Shown one piece after another: positions 45,330 through 56,304 of a stretch of DNA of 64,000 bases (position 1 is its first letter; each line of letters begins with the position of its first letter). The stretch comes from Achromobacter animicus (GTDB taxonomy: Bacteria; Pseudomonadota; Gammaproteobacteria; Burkholderiales; Burkholderiaceae_B). The position numbers and the translations under genes were made by a program. The stretch lies in assembly GCF_902859585.1 (NCBI RefSeq), contig NZ_CADIJM010000004.1, positions 353,581-417,580 on the forward strand. The letters run 5' to 3'. The notes below the pieces were generated by a model, which ran no database searches, was not told where the DNA came from, and was given only the letters and a program-made list of their open reading frames with translations.

Positions 45330-46733
45330 TCAAGTCGTCTCGGCAAGGCCGTCGGCCGATTCGTTCTGCGCGGCGCCCAAGTGCAGCTTGCGCATCTTTT
45401 CCCATAGCACCTTGCGGCTGATGCCGAGCGTGTGCGCGGTGTCCTGACGGCGCCAGCCATTGGCTTCCAGCGCCGCGAGCACGCGTTCGCGTTCGGCGCG
45501 TTCGGCATCGGTGAAGCTGGCGGGATCGAATCGCACAGCCGCCGTGCCGGCCAGCCGAAGCGGTTCGGCCAATTGATCGAAGATGCGCTCGATGCGCGGC
45601 TGGTCCCAGGCCTGGAACTGTCGCCGCACGATGGCCACGCGCTCGGCCACGTTGGACAGTTCGCGCACGTTGCCCTCGTAACGCGTGCGCGCCACGCGGT
45701 CCAGCAGCCATGGCGGGGGCTCGTCCTGCACGCCCTGGCTCAGCAGCAAGGCGCGAAAGATCGCCGCCTTCTCGTGCGGACCGCGCTGCTCCAGATTGGG
45801 AATGCGCAGCTCGATGACCGCCAGCCGGTAATACAGATCCGCGCGGAATTCGCCCTGCCCCACCAGCATCCGAAGATCCTTGTTGGTGGCGGCAACCAGA
45901 CGAAAGTCCACCGGCACCTCCGCCGTTGAACCCAGCCGCGTCACCGTGTTCTGTTCCAGCACCCGCAACAGCTTGACCTGCTGGTACAGCGGCAGATCGC
46001 CGATCTCGTCCAGGAACAGCGTGCCGCCGTGCGCCTGCTCGAAATACCCTTTGTGCGCACCGATTGCACCCGTGAACGCGCCCTTCGCGTGGCCAAAGAA
46101 ATGCGCTTCGAAGAGGCCTTCGGGGATGGCGCCGCAATTGACCGCCACGAACGGACCCGCGCGCCATGCGGCCTCGTCATGCAGCAGGCGCGCGATACGC
46201 TCCTTGCCCACGCCGGTTTCGCCGTGGATCAGCACATTGCTGCGGCAGTCCGCGTAGACCCCGGCTTCGGCCAGCAGGTCCTGCATGGCCGCGGATACGG
46301 CGATCAGCGGCTGCTCGCGCCGGGGCGCCGCGCGGTCCAGCTGGTTCAGCGTGCCCAGCAATTCCGTCAGCAACTTGCGCAGGTCCGCGCTGGTAAAGGA
46401 CAGCGGCAGCGTATACGAGTATTCCGGCGGGTAGAAGCGCGGATCGCGCCCTCGCGCCTCCGCCGCCACCCAGATGACCGGCATGCCTTGCGCCGCCAGC
46501 CAGTCGTAGCCGCCGAAGCGCTTGTCGCCCATCACGGACACGGACACCAGCGCCACCGCGCGCCGCGACACGTCGCGTGGCGGCGGGAACGCCGTGCCGG
46601 CGTCGGCCCGGATCAGCGACACGTCCATGCCGGCCAGACAGCGTTCGGCGCGGCTGGCGATGTCGGAGGCGCCTTCCCAGACGTACACGTCAAAATCTTC
46701 GCGCGCGAAATTCTCGCTCATCGCTTGGCCCAT
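45330..46733 (-). CDS. Sigma-54-dependent activator with pseudo-receiver domain, tad locus
   Basis: Predicted 467 aa (or 463 from ATG 46721; neither has a clear ribosome site). Residues 1-130 look like a receiver fold, but the phosphoacceptor strand reads [11 protein letters not shown] without the expected Asp. The AAA+ domain is complete: Walker A GETGVGKE (171-178), GAFTGA loop (218-223) that contacts sigma-54, and Walker [10 protein letters not shown] (238-246). A Fis-type helix-turn-helix lies at about 425-460 ([23 protein letters not shown]). Last gene of the tad locus; probable activator of pilus genes. Confidence 0.9.
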   Translation of the reverse strand: MGQAMSENFAREDFDVYVWEGASDIASRAERCLAGMDVSLIRADAGTAFPPPRDVSRRAVALVSVSVMGDKRFGGYDWLAAQGMPVIWVAAEARGRDPRFYPPEYSYTLPLSFTSADLRKLLTELLGTLNQLDRAAPRREQPLIAVSAAMQDLLAEAGVYADCRSNVLIHGETGVGKERIARLLHDEAAWRAGPFVAVNCGAIPEGLFEAHFFGHAKGAFTGAIGAHKGYFEQAHGGTLFLDEIGDLPLYQQVKLLRVLEQNTVTRLGSTAEVPVDFRLVAATNKDLRMLVGQGEFRADLYYRLAVIELRIPNLEQRGPHEKAAIFRALLLSQGVQDEPPPWLLDRVARTRYEGNVRELSNVAERVAIVRRQFQAWDQPRIERIFDQLAEPLRLAGTAAVRFDPASFTDAERAERERVLAALEANGWRRQDTAHTLGISRKVLWEKMRKLHLGAAQNESADGLAETT

Positions 46734-46770
46734 GCGGGAGGGAAGGAAATGGAATTCAGGAGCGTTGTCA

Positions 46771-48864
46771 TCAGTACACCAGGCGGGGTTTGCCGCAATC
46801 CACGGATATCAGGGCGACGTCGGTCTGGCCCACGCTCAGGCCCAGCACATCGAGCAATTGCTGCAGCGCCACGGATAGCGAGCTGAGCAAGGGGTCCAGC
46901 AGCACCATGACGACCGACAGCACGCCGCCGACCTGGCCGCTGCCGTTCAGGGCCAGCGTGCCGACCGCGTTGACCCGGCACTGCCGGATCGCATCCGGCG
47001 TCAGCGCCAGCGCGCACGTCACATCGCTGATGGGCGCCAGCAGCAGCGAGTTCAGAATGCCGCCCACCAGTTGCAGCGTGCCGCCCAGCACCCCGGTCAG
47101 GCCGCCGGTAGTCAAGCGCGCGCTCAACTGGTCCATCGCGGTCTTGGACCACTGCATGTCGTTGACCACCTTGGAGATCGTCTTGCCCGCGTTGTTCTTG
47201 TCGCCGCCCACCAACTGGGTCGCCAGGTCCTTGCGCTGCGCTTCGGTCAATGGCGTGCCGGTGTTGAAAAGGTCGCCCAGGATGCCGCCGATCAGCGCGT
47301 CCGTGAGGTTGGCGGCCAGCTTGGACAGGTTTACGTTCGTGGCGTTGACGGTGGCCGTGGCGTTGGGCGATGGCGGCTCGGTCAGCGTGACCGAAACGGG
47401 CGCCGTCGAGCTGAACACCGGCAGCGTTACCCGCGCCGTGAGCGGCAGGATGCCCAGCACGTTCAGGACCTGATGGCGGCCGATCGCCGTGAATGCACTG
47501 GGTTCGCAGCGATTGGTAAGCGACTGGAAGTTTGCGGCGCTGCTGTCGGTGGCCGACGTCATGCCGGGAAAGCGCCCCAGGCAGACGCTGGCTGCGGCCG
47601 ACGTCACGTCGATAACCGCCTGGTTTTCCTGAAGCGGCGCCTCGCACAGCTTGCGCAGCGTGCCCGTCGATTGCGCCACGTCGATGATGATGGGCAGGTC
47701 CACCTTGGTGTTCAGGGTGTTGGCCAGCAAGGGGCCGACCAGCGGAATGTTGGTGGTGTTGACGCGCAGATAGACGCGAATCCCGGCGCTGATCGCCTGC
47801 GTGCCCACGCCGCCCACGCCCACGGACGGCGGCTCGACGATGCGAACACGTGCGTCCAGGCCAAGCAAGGGCACACTCAGTCCCAGATTGATCAGATTGC
47901 TGCCGTTGGCGATGACCAAGGCGGCTTCCAGGATGTTGAGCGCGTTGACCTCGGCCTGCAACGCGGCGCTGGCGTCGCCGCCCGCGACGTGCAGATCCAG
48001 CACACCGCCGTCGCCCAGCAGTTTCACCGGCAGATTCAGCGGCATCACGGCCAGGACGGTGTTGATGGCGTTGCGCAGCAGCGCCACGTCGGCGGTGGCC
48101 GTGGCCTGTTTGTCGATGACGCTGAGCGTCGCGTTCAGCAACTGGCCCAGCGTCAGGGTGTTGAGCGCGGCCAATTGTTCGGGCGTGCCCACGCCGGCCA
48201 CGGCCGACAGCGGCAGGCCCAGCGCTTCCAGCAGACCGGCCGGCGTGATGTTGACGTTGGCCAGCCCCGCGGCATCCAGCACGTCCAGTTGCGACGGCGA
48301 AGCACCCGCCGTCGCCAACAGCTGCGACAGCAACCCGCCGCGCTCCAGCCGCAGGAGGCGCGATCCCACCGTGAAGGCGGCCACCGGCGGCGTGCGGGTC
48401 GCCACCGCCGCGGCCGACGCCGTGACGCCGTCCACGCCGGGGATCAGATTGGCCAGCTGCTTGCGCACCGCCACCCGCACCGCGTTGTAGGCCTGCCCGC
48501 CCGCCGCGTCGAACACGTGCATGCCGCTGGCGTCGGACCGCGCCGGATCCCACACCTTGCACTCCACCGTCAGGTCGGCGGCCGTGAACGTGTCAAGAAT
48601 GTCCGGCAGATTGGCCAGGGCGGATGCGCGGCCTGCGGCGGCGGCGCGCGTGCAGTCCGCGCTGGCGCCCAGATTCAGGACCTGCACCGCCGACAACGCG
48701 GCCAGATCCGCCGCCTTCTGCATCTCGCGCTTCATGTAGGCCCCGTAGCCCAACTGCAGCACGCCCAGCAACACCACCGCCACCAGCACCGCGAACACGG
48801 CGGCGACGGTCATGCTGCCGCGTTGCCGCGGCGGCGGAGGGAAACGTTGATGGCCGGCTGACAT
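46771..48864 (-). CDS. tadG: TadG-like pilus assembly protein
   Basis: Predicted 697 aa. A basic N-terminus precedes one membrane helix ([24 protein letters not shown]) and the TadG/TadE signature [22 protein letters not shown] very long extracytoplasmic domain rich in Leu, Asn, Thr and Val follows. The ATG at 48864 (MSAGHQ) has GGAG 9 nt upstream, so the longer frame overlapping the DUF3613 gene is unlikely. TadG-type proteins are minor pilin-like components of the Tad secretion system. It is longer than most TadG proteins. Confidence 0.85.
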   Translation of the reverse strand: MSAGHQRFPPPPRQRGSMTVAAVFAVLVAVVLLGVLQLGYGAYMKREMQKAADLAALSAVQVLNLGASADCTRAAAAGRASALANLPDILDTFTAADLTVECKVWDPARSDASGMHVFDAAGGQAYNAVRVAVRKQLANLIPGVDGVTASAAAVATRTPPVAAFTVGSRLLRLERGGLLSQLLATAGASPSQLDVLDAAGLANVNITPAGLLEALGLPLSAVAGVGTPEQLAALNTLTLGQLLNATLSVIDKQATATADVALLRNAINTVLAVMPLNLPVKLLGDGGVLDLHVAGGDASAALQAEVNALNILEAALVIANGSNLINLGLSVPLLGLDARVRIVEPPSVGVGGVGTQAISAGIRVYLRVNTTNIPLVGPLLANTLNTKVDLPIIIDVAQSTGTLRKLCEAPLQENQAVIDVTSAAASVCLGRFPGMTSATDSSAANFQSLTNRCEPSAFTAIGRHQVLNVLGILPLTARVTLPVFSSTAPVSVTLTEPPSPNATATVNATNVNLSKLAANLTDALIGGILGDLFNTGTPLTEAQRKDLATQLVGGDKNNAGKTISKVVNDMQWSKTAMDQLSARLTTGGLTGVLGGTLQLVGGILNSLLLAPISDVTCALALTPDAIRQCRVNAVGTLALNGSGQVGGVLSVVMVLLDPLLSSLSVALQQLLDVLGLSVGQTDVALISVDCGKPRLVY

Positions 48865-48916
48865 GCGCTTGCGACTCCGTCTGGGCATGCGGCGGGAGCG
48901 ACCCGCCCGGGGGAAT

Positions 48917-49345
48917 CTATTGGACGTTGGGGATTTCCACGTTCCGGTCGAACCACACGGGAATGGGCTGCTTGAAGCTTTCCACGTAGCGGTTCCACGC
49001 GGCCGTGGAGACCGGCCCCAGCACGGGCAACGCATTACCGGCCCGCCGTCCGTCAGCCTGCGCGGCAAGCAGCCCGCGCGTCACGTCGCCGAAGGCCTCC
49101 GGCGCGGCGGGGGCCGAAGAGGCGGCCGATGCCGTCGTCGCCGTTGCTGCCGCCGGCGCCGCAGGCATCGGCGTCTGCACCTGCTGCACCACCGGCCTGT
49201 CCGGCATGGCGGTCGGGGACGCCGCGGCGTCCGGCACGGCGGACATGCCGCCCGTCAACGGCGCATTCGTCTGCGCGTGTGCCGCAAAAGGCGCCATCGA
49301 GGCGCAGGCCAGCATCAAAAGCGCGTGCGGAAGGGAACGGATCAT
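48917..49345 (-). CDS. DUF3613-family periplasmic protein of the tad locus
   Basis: Predicted 142 aa. Signal peptide (IRSLPHALLMLACASMAPFAAHA), an Ala/Pro-rich middle (about 50-95) and a conserved C-terminus RGLLAAQADGRRAGNALPVLGPVSTAAWNRYVESFKQPIP. DUF3613 genes occur in beta-proteobacterial tad loci next to tadD. Start taken at the ATG at 49345 with AGGAAA upstream. Role in the pilus machinery unknown. Confidence 0.82.
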   Translation of the reverse strand: MIRSLPHALLMLACASMAPFAAHAQTNAPLTGGMSAVPDAAASPTAMPDRPVVQQVQTPMPAAPAAATATTASAASSAPAAPEAFGDVTRGLLAAQADGRRAGNALPVLGPVSTAAWNRYVESFKQPIPVWFDRNVEIPNVQ

Positions 49346-49367
49346 GGCGGATTTCCTGAACATTGGG

Positions 49368-50228
49368 TTAACGCACGATGGGACCATTGCCCAGCCCTTC
49401 CATCAGCGGGCTCATCCTGGGCAGCACAACCTGCTCGCCGCTGGACACCCGGGTGGCCGACGCGGAAGACGCGCTGGGCGCGGGCGCCAACTGGCCACGA
49501 ATCTCGGCGGCCATGCGCAGCACCTGCCCACGCGCCTCCTCGCCCAGTTGCGCGCGCGCCATCACCTGCTGCGCGCGCAGCGCATCGCCCTCCACCAGCA
49601 GCAGCACCGCCAGATTCGCCAGCACCTTGCCGCTATCGGGCGTCAACTCCGCCGCCTGCCCCAGCGGCACGCGCGCGCCCGCCGGATCGCCCGCGCGCAG
49701 CCGCGCATAGCCCAGGTCGCCGAGGATCCGCGCGTCCATGGGCGACTGCCGGGCCGCCCGCCCCAGGTAGTCCGCCGCCTGGTCGAACTGCCCGCGCCCG
49801 CCGGCGATGAGGCCCAGGCCATGCCAGCCCTCGGCCGCCTGATCGGTGGTGGTCAACGCGCGGTAGGCCGCTTCGCTTAACGCGGTCTGGCCGGTCTGGC
49901 GCAGCGCCTCGGCGCGCAGGACGGCCACGCGCGGATCATTGCCGAACTTCTGCTGAAAGCCATCGATATACGCCAGCGACGCGAAGTAGCGGTCCTGCCG
50001 CTGCGCCTCGACGATCAGGGACAGCATCAGCTCCGGCTCCTTGGGCCGCCGCTTGTTCTCGGCCTCGTCCTCTTGCTGCCGCATCAGCGCCTGCTCCTGC
50101 TGCTGTTGCTGGATCAGTTGCCAGGCGGATTCCGCCTTGTTGGTCTGGCATCCGGCAAGACCCGCGCCAATGACCAGCACCGTGACCACAAGCCCCCAGC
50201 GCGACCGGTTTTCCATTCTGCCGTCCAT
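49368..50228 (-). CDS. tadD: TadD-like TPR lipoprotein
   Basis: Predicted 286 aa. Lipobox LAGC with Cys27 ends the signal peptide. A Gln/Glu-rich helical stretch (QQQQQEQALMRQQEDEAENKRR) is followed by tetratricopeptide repeats (about 85-230: DPRVAVLRAEALRQTGQTALSEAAYRAL, GWHGLGLIAGGRGQFDQAADYLGRAARQSP, DARILGDLGYARLRAGDPAGARVPLGQAAEL). TadD is an outer-membrane pilotin-like factor for the secretin. ATG overlaps the tadC stop (ATGA) and has GGAGGG upstream. Confidence 0.92.
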   Translation of the reverse strand: MDGRMENRSRWGLVVTVLVIGAGLAGCQTNKAESAWQLIQQQQQEQALMRQQEDEAENKRRPKEPELMLSLIVEAQRQDRYFASLAYIDGFQQKFGNDPRVAVLRAEALRQTGQTALSEAAYRALTTTDQAAEGWHGLGLIAGGRGQFDQAADYLGRAARQSPMDARILGDLGYARLRAGDPAGARVPLGQAAELTPDSGKVLANLAVLLLVEGDALRAQQVMARAQLGEEARGQVLRMAAEIRGQLAPAPSASSASATRVSSGEQVVLPRMSPLMEGLGNGPIVR

Positions 50229-51220
50229 CACATCCCTCCCATGCGCGACAAGCCGCGCAACACCGCGATAAACCCCGCGCCGCCCGTCACGATCAACAGG
50301 GCGGGCAGCAGCGTCACGATCATGACGCCGGTCATCTTGACCGTGGTCTTGCCCACCTTCTCTTTCAGCTCCAGGCGCCGCTTGTCCCGCAGGCGCTCGC
50401 CGAAGCGGTTCAGCGGCTCCTGCACGGCGCCTCCGTGCTGATCCACCTGCGCGATCAGGCGGCAGATGGCGGACAGGTCGTCGTTGTCAAAACCCGTGGC
50501 CATGCGGGCCAGCGATTGTTCGCGCGTGCGTCCGCGCACATACAGTTCCGAAGCCAGCCGCAATTCCGAAGCCAGCACCGGCAGCACCTGGCCGAACTCC
50601 TTGACCAGCACCTGCAGGCTCTGGTCGATCGACAAGCCGACGCCCTGCAAGAGACGCAACAGGTCGATCAGCAAAGGCAGCTCGTCGGCGGCCTGACGGC
50701 GGCGGCGCGCCAGGCGGCGCTGCACGATCCACTTGGGCAGCATGTAGCCGATGGCAAACGCCACGAATCCCGCGGCAAACGCGCGCAACGGCATCTGCGG
50801 CAACTGCTTGTGCCAGTCCAGCAGAATCACGGCCACCGGCAAGAGCAGCGCCAGGCCAAACCTGACCAGCACGAAGCGCGAACGCGCGGTGCCGGGCTGG
50901 GAGTAGCCAGCCATGTCGACCAGCTTGCGGTCTTCGGCGGCCAGCAGCGCGTCGGCGAGCCGGCCTTCGCTCAGGCGCTTGCCGAACGTATCGGCCACAC
51001 GCGCCGCCGCGGCCAGCCTGCCGCGTCTTTCTTCTCTGGGCGCCGCGGATGCCGCTGCGCCTTCCCGCGCCGCCAGCGCCTGATCCACCACCTGGCGGCT
51101 GCGGTCCTGGCTGCGCAGACGCCGCGCCATGCCCAGCCCCAGCACCACCAGACCCGCCGCCACCAGCATCAGCGCCATCGCCAGCACGGTGTTCGCGTTC
51201 AAGGATTGGAGGGTGTCCAT
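50228..51220 (-). CDS. tadC: TadC inner-membrane platform protein
   Basis: Predicted 330 aa with a T2SSF domain (about 190-315: ADELPLLIDLLRLLQGVGLSIDQSLQVLVKEF ... MTGVMIVTLLPALLIVTGGAGF) and four or more membrane helices. With TadB it forms the platform driven by TadA. GGAGG precedes the ATG; it overlaps tadD. Confidence 0.95.
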   Translation of the reverse strand: MDTLQSLNANTVLAMALMLVAAGLVVLGLGMARRLRSQDRSRQVVDQALAAREGAAASAAPREERRGRLAAAARVADTFGKRLSEGRLADALLAAEDRKLVDMAGYSQPGTARSRFVLVRFGLALLLPVAVILLDWHKQLPQMPLRAFAAGFVAFAIGYMLPKWIVQRRLARRRRQAADELPLLIDLLRLLQGVGLSIDQSLQVLVKEFGQVLPVLASELRLASELYVRGRTREQSLARMATGFDNDDLSAICRLIAQVDQHGGAVQEPLNRFGERLRDKRRLELKEKVGKTTVKMTGVMIVTLLPALLIVTGGAGFIAVLRGLSRMGGM

Positions 51221-51233
51221 GCGCCGCCTCCCC

Positions 51234-52156
51234 TCAGATGGCCTTGGCCATGCGATACAGCCAATAGCAGCCGCCGATCTGCAGGCAGACCGCGGTCAGC
51301 AGCATCTTGAAGCCCTGCGGGTCTTCCCACAGGCCCATGAACAGGTTGTTGTTGGCGACGATGATGAAGCCGGCCACGCCCACGGGCAGCAGCGCCAGGA
51401 TCCAGGCGGACAGCCGGACCTCTGCCGAGCTTGCCGTCAGCTCATTGCGTGCCTGGGCGACATCGCGCATAAAGGCCGCCATGCGCTCCAGCACCTGATC
51501 GCTGCGCCCGCCAAAGCGCATCGCCAGCGACACCACCGCCGCTACCATGTACAGCTCCTTCAGCCCGTACATGCGGGACACGTGCGCCAGCGCCGCGTCC
51601 AGTTCTTTCGAGCTGCTCAGGCTGGCGGCCGTCTCCACCACTTCGCGCAGCGGCTCATCGGTGGCGGCCGCTGCCGTGCGGAATGCCGCGGCGATGCTGT
51701 TGCCGATGGTCAAGAGGCGCACGATGTTGTCCAGGAACGCGGGCAACTGCGAAATCATCCGGCGCTGACGCTTGTCGGCCCTCAGCCATAGCAGGAAGTA
51801 CGCAAACACGGCCAGCAGCAGGAACGTCACGGCGCCCGACAGCGGTCCCAGAAAGGCCCACGCCAGTGCCCCGCCCGCGACGACAGGCAGCGCGATGCGC
51901 AGGTAAAGGCCCACGCTTTGCCGCAGGCCGGCCAGCCGCAGCAGACGGTCCCAGCCGGCGTGGCCGCTGCGGAACTCGCGCGCGTTCTCGGCAAAGGGCG
52001 CGTCTCCCGCCGTCTCTTCGCGGCCGCGCGCCAACTGGCTGTCCAGAAACGCGGAACTGGCGGCCCGGCGCGCGCTGCGGTCGGCGTGGCGCCACAGCAG
52101 CACCGCGCCCACGGCCAGCACCGCCGCCAGACTCAACAGCGCCATCACGTCCTGCA

Positions 52157-52157
<1 letters not shown>
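51234..52157 (-). CDS. tadB: TadB inner-membrane platform protein
   Basis: Predicted 307 aa. T2SSF domain (LPAFLDNIVRLLTIGNSIAAAFRTAAAATDEPLREVVETAAS) with flanking helices; N-terminal anchor helix MALLSLAAVLAVGAVLLWR. The ATG at 52157 overlaps the tadA stop (ATGA), so the longer frame is discarded. It acts as a heteromeric partner of TadC. Confidence 0.95.
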
Positions 52158-53515
<1,358 letters not shown>

Positions 53516-53565
53516 GTCGGATTCCGTAACCGTCCGTCTGTTTCGCCGTCAGGCGCTGTTGGCCT

Positions 53566-54873
53566 TCAGCCGATCACCATGCGGCGATGCACGCCGGGCA
53601 GCCAGGTCGCCAGCCAGCTTGCGTGCCCGCCGGGCGAGGTTTCCTCGGCGCACAGGCGTTCGGCCAGCGTCTGCACCGCGCGCACGTAGACGTCGCGCTC
53701 GGCCTCTTCGTGCAGCAGATGGCCGCGGTTGGTGCACACCATCAGCGGCAGCGTGCGGTCCGGCAGCGTGCCCACGAGTTCCAGGTTGAAGCGCTCAGAA
53801 ATCTGCTTGGCCGTCATGCCGTAGCGCTCGTCATAGCGGTTGACGATGAGGCCAAGGGTGGAGCGGTCCACGTGTAGTTGCTCCAGTTCCTGCAACAGCC
53901 CGGCCAGCGACACCAGCGCGCCCACGCTCTGGTCGGTCACGATCCAGTTCAGCTGCGAGTTGCGCGCCAGGCCCGACACGAACTCGGCATTGGTGAAGCC
54001 GCCCGCGTCGGCCACGACCACCGAGAAATGCTGACGCATGCGTTCAAACACCAGCAGCGAATCCGACTGCGACACTTCGCGCATCTGTCCCAGATCGCGC
54101 GGCAGCGACAGCACGCTCAGGCCATTGGCCGTGTGCGCCATCGCCGATCCGAGCAGCGTGGAATCGAGGCGGCGCAGATTGCGCGCCGCCTCGGCAAAAT
54201 CGAAGTCGCCGCCGATGTTCAGGTACAGCTGGCAATCGCCCACGGGCCAGCCCAGGTCCATCAGCGCCACGCGGCTGGACAACGGCAGCGGCTCGCCCGG
54301 CGGTTGGGAAGCCTTGGCGGCGCGCTGGTTGTGCGCCAGCTTCAGGCGGTCCTGCACCATGCCCGCCAGATGGACGGACAAGGTGCTGGTGCCCACGCCG
54401 GGACGCGCGCCCATCAGCACGACGCTGCGGCGCGTGCCGTCCGTGCGCCCGCCCGACGGCCGGTCGAGCACGCGCAGCACCACTTCCCGAACTTCCTGCG
54501 GCGCCACGGACGGATCGACGAAATCAACCGCGCCCGCACGCAGCGCGGCGATCGCGCCCTCCGGCTGGCTGACGTAGCCGACCGCCACGCGCGGCAGCGT
54601 TGGCGCGATGCGCGCCAGAAGGCGCGCCAGTTCGGCGGACTTGAACAGCTTGCCGGGTTCGTCGTCGCTCAGTGAGAAATCCAGGAACACCACCTGCGGC
54701 GCCAGCTCGGTCAGGCGCCGCGCCAGTTCCTCGATGCGCGGCGACTCCTGGGTCAGCACGCCCAGGTCACCCAACGCCATTCCCAATTGCGCGGCGATCG
54801 CACTGCCCTGAGAACAAAACAGGAACCGCGTGCCGTTCTGCAGGCCCACTCCTTCGCTGGCATGTGTCTTCAT
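53566..54873 (-). CDS. tadZ: TadZ/CpaE localisation protein
   Basis: Predicted 435 aa. Residues 15-135 form a receiver-like domain with an Asp in VVFLDFSLSD. The MinD/ParA-like ATPase domain follows, with a deviant Walker A GARPGVGTST (about 155-164) in which the catalytic Lys is replaced, as in known atypical TadZ proteins. It is thought to position the pilus machine at the cell pole. ATG at 54873 preferred over GTG at 54882, which overlaps the secretin stop. Confidence 0.92.
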   Translation of the reverse strand: MKTHASEGVGLQNGTRFLFCSQGSAIAAQLGMALGDLGVLTQESPRIEELARRLTELAPQVVFLDFSLSDDEPGKLFKSAELARLLARIAPTLPRVAVGYVSQPEGAIAALRAGAVDFVDPSVAPQEVREVVLRVLDRPSGGRTDGTRRSVVLMGARPGVGTSTLSVHLAGMVQDRLKLAHNQRAAKASQPPGEPLPLSSRVALMDLGWPVGDCQLYLNIGGDFDFAEAARNLRRLDSTLLGSAMAHTANGLSVLSLPRDLGQMREVSQSDSLLVFERMRQHFSVVVADAGGFTNAEFVSGLARNSQLNWIVTDQSVGALVSLAGLLQELEQLHVDRSTLGLIVNRYDERYGMTAKQISERFNLELVGTLPDRTLPLMVCTNRGHLLHEEAERDVYVRAVQTLAERLCAEETSPGGHASWLATWLPGVHRRMVIG

Positions 54874-54878
54874 ATTGG

Positions 54879-56240
54879 TCACCGTGAGAATCCCGGCATC
54901 TGTTGGCCGCTTGCCGGGCCGGTCAGGTAATAACCCCAGGCATTGAACGCCGTGTCGGTCTGCTCCTGCCGCGCGCCCGGCAGCGGCAGGGCCACGCCGC
55001 GCGCGATCGGGCGCACCAGGCGCGGCGTCACGACGATGACCAGTTCGGTGTCTTCCTGGGAATAATCGACGCTGCGAAAGAACGCGCCGATGATGGGCAG
55101 GTCGCCCAGCATGGGCACTTTGTTGACCATCGCTTTCGTCTGGCGCGACACCAGGCCGCTGATCACGAAGCTTTCGCCATCGCCCAGTTCGACCATCGTG
55201 TCGGCGCGCCGTGTGCGCAGCGCCGGAATGATGGTGCTGGTGTCTTCGCTGGTGTTGATGGCGATGCCGTTGGTGTAGTCGAGCTCGCTGGCCTCGGGCG
55301 CCACCTTCAGCGCGATGCGGTCGCGCGACAGCACGGTGGGCGTGACGGTCAGGCCGATGCCGAAGGGCTTGAAGGTTACGTTGACGGTTCCCAGTCCGCC
55401 GGCTTGTGGAATCGGCAGCTCGCCGCCCGCCAGGAAGCTGGCGCTCTGGCCTGTCAGCGCGACAAGCGTCGGTTCGGCCAATACGCGCGCCATGCCGTTG
55501 GTCTGCAAGAGGCGCAGGCGCGCCGCAAAGTTGTTGGAGTCATAGAACAGCGAGAACCCGGACGCCAGCGCGCCGCCCAGGCTGGCGGGCATGGTGGAGC
55601 TGCCGCCGCTCCAGGGGCCGTTGCTGGCCGTGAAGCTGACGCCGGCCGCCTTCATCACCGAACGCGACACTTCCACGACCTTCACTTCCACCTGCACGAC
55701 GCCGCCCGTGCCGGCGGTGGACAGGTCCACCACATTCTTGTCGCCGCCCACGGCGGCGGCCGCCATGGTGGCCGAGGCGATCTGCCCGAGCGGCGATTCG
55801 GCGTGGCCTGACACGACCGCGTGGCCGTCCGCAATGTCCACGTTGGCGCCGCCGCCCAAACCACGGCTGGCCAGTGCGCCCTGCACGCCGCTGCCGACGC
55901 GCACGGTCCATACCTGCGGCGCGGCGTTGCCGCCCGTCCAGACCTGCAGCCGCGTGGTGCCGGGCTTCTTGCCGTACAGCAGCACGGCGCCCGCGCGGTT
56001 GCCGGTAGCGGGCAGCACCTTTACATCGGCCACGTCTGGATCGCCGATGGCGATGCGCGACGGCGCGCCGTGGCCGAGCATGACGGTCTGCTGCTCTCTG
56101 ACCGCCATTGAAATGTCGCGGGCCGGCGCGTTTGCGCCGGTCGCTGGGGCCGCGGTTTGTGCCAGGCTGATTCCCTCGTGCGTCATCGCCGCGGCGGCCG
56201 ACAGAAGGCAGATCATGGTAGTGCGCTGAAGTTTCTTCAT
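54879..56240 (-). CDS. rcpA: CpaC/RcpA outer-membrane secretin
   Basis: Predicted 453 aa. Signal peptide 1-27, a pilus-type N-domain (QQTVMLGHGAPSRIAIGDPDVADVKVLP), a BON-like segment (about 120-150) and the C-terminal secretin domain (VQVEVKVVEVSRSVMKAAGV ... MVNKVPMLGDLPIIGAFFRSVDYSQEDTELVIVVTPRLVRP). It forms the outer-membrane channel for the Flp pilus. Start ATG at 56240 begins the signal peptide. Confidence 0.95.
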   Translation of the reverse strand: MKKLQRTTMICLLSAAAAMTHEGISLAQTAAPATGANAPARDISMAVREQQTVMLGHGAPSRIAIGDPDVADVKVLPATGNRAGAVLLYGKKPGTTRLQVWTGGNAAPQVWTVRVGSGVQGALASRGLGGGANVDIADGHAVVSGHAESPLGQIASATMAAAAVGGDKNVVDLSTAGTGGVVQVEVKVVEVSRSVMKAAGVSFTASNGPWSGGSSTMPASLGGALASGFSLFYDSNNFAARLRLLQTNGMARVLAEPTLVALTGQSASFLAGGELPIPQAGGLGTVNVTFKPFGIGLTVTPTVLSRDRIALKVAPEASELDYTNGIAINTSEDTSTIIPALRTRRADTMVELGDGESFVISGLVSRQTKAMVNKVPMLGDLPIIGAFFRSVDYSQEDTELVIVVTPRLVRPIARGVALPLPGARQEQTDTAFNAWGYYLTGPASGQQMPGFSR

Positions 56241-56304
56241 AGTGCCGGATCTGATGATGGGATTCTTCGGCTGCGGGCCGCGCCTGGTGCGCCCGCCGCC
56301 CCGT

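Noticed and set aside
47071-48861. 596-codon plus-strand frame opposite tadG
   Set aside because: Arg/Gln/His-rich shadow of the real minus-strand gene in an intact tad locus.
53566-54873. TadZ Walker A lacking Lys as a defect
   Set aside because: Deviant Walker A motifs are known in TadZ proteins, so this is not evidence of inactivation.
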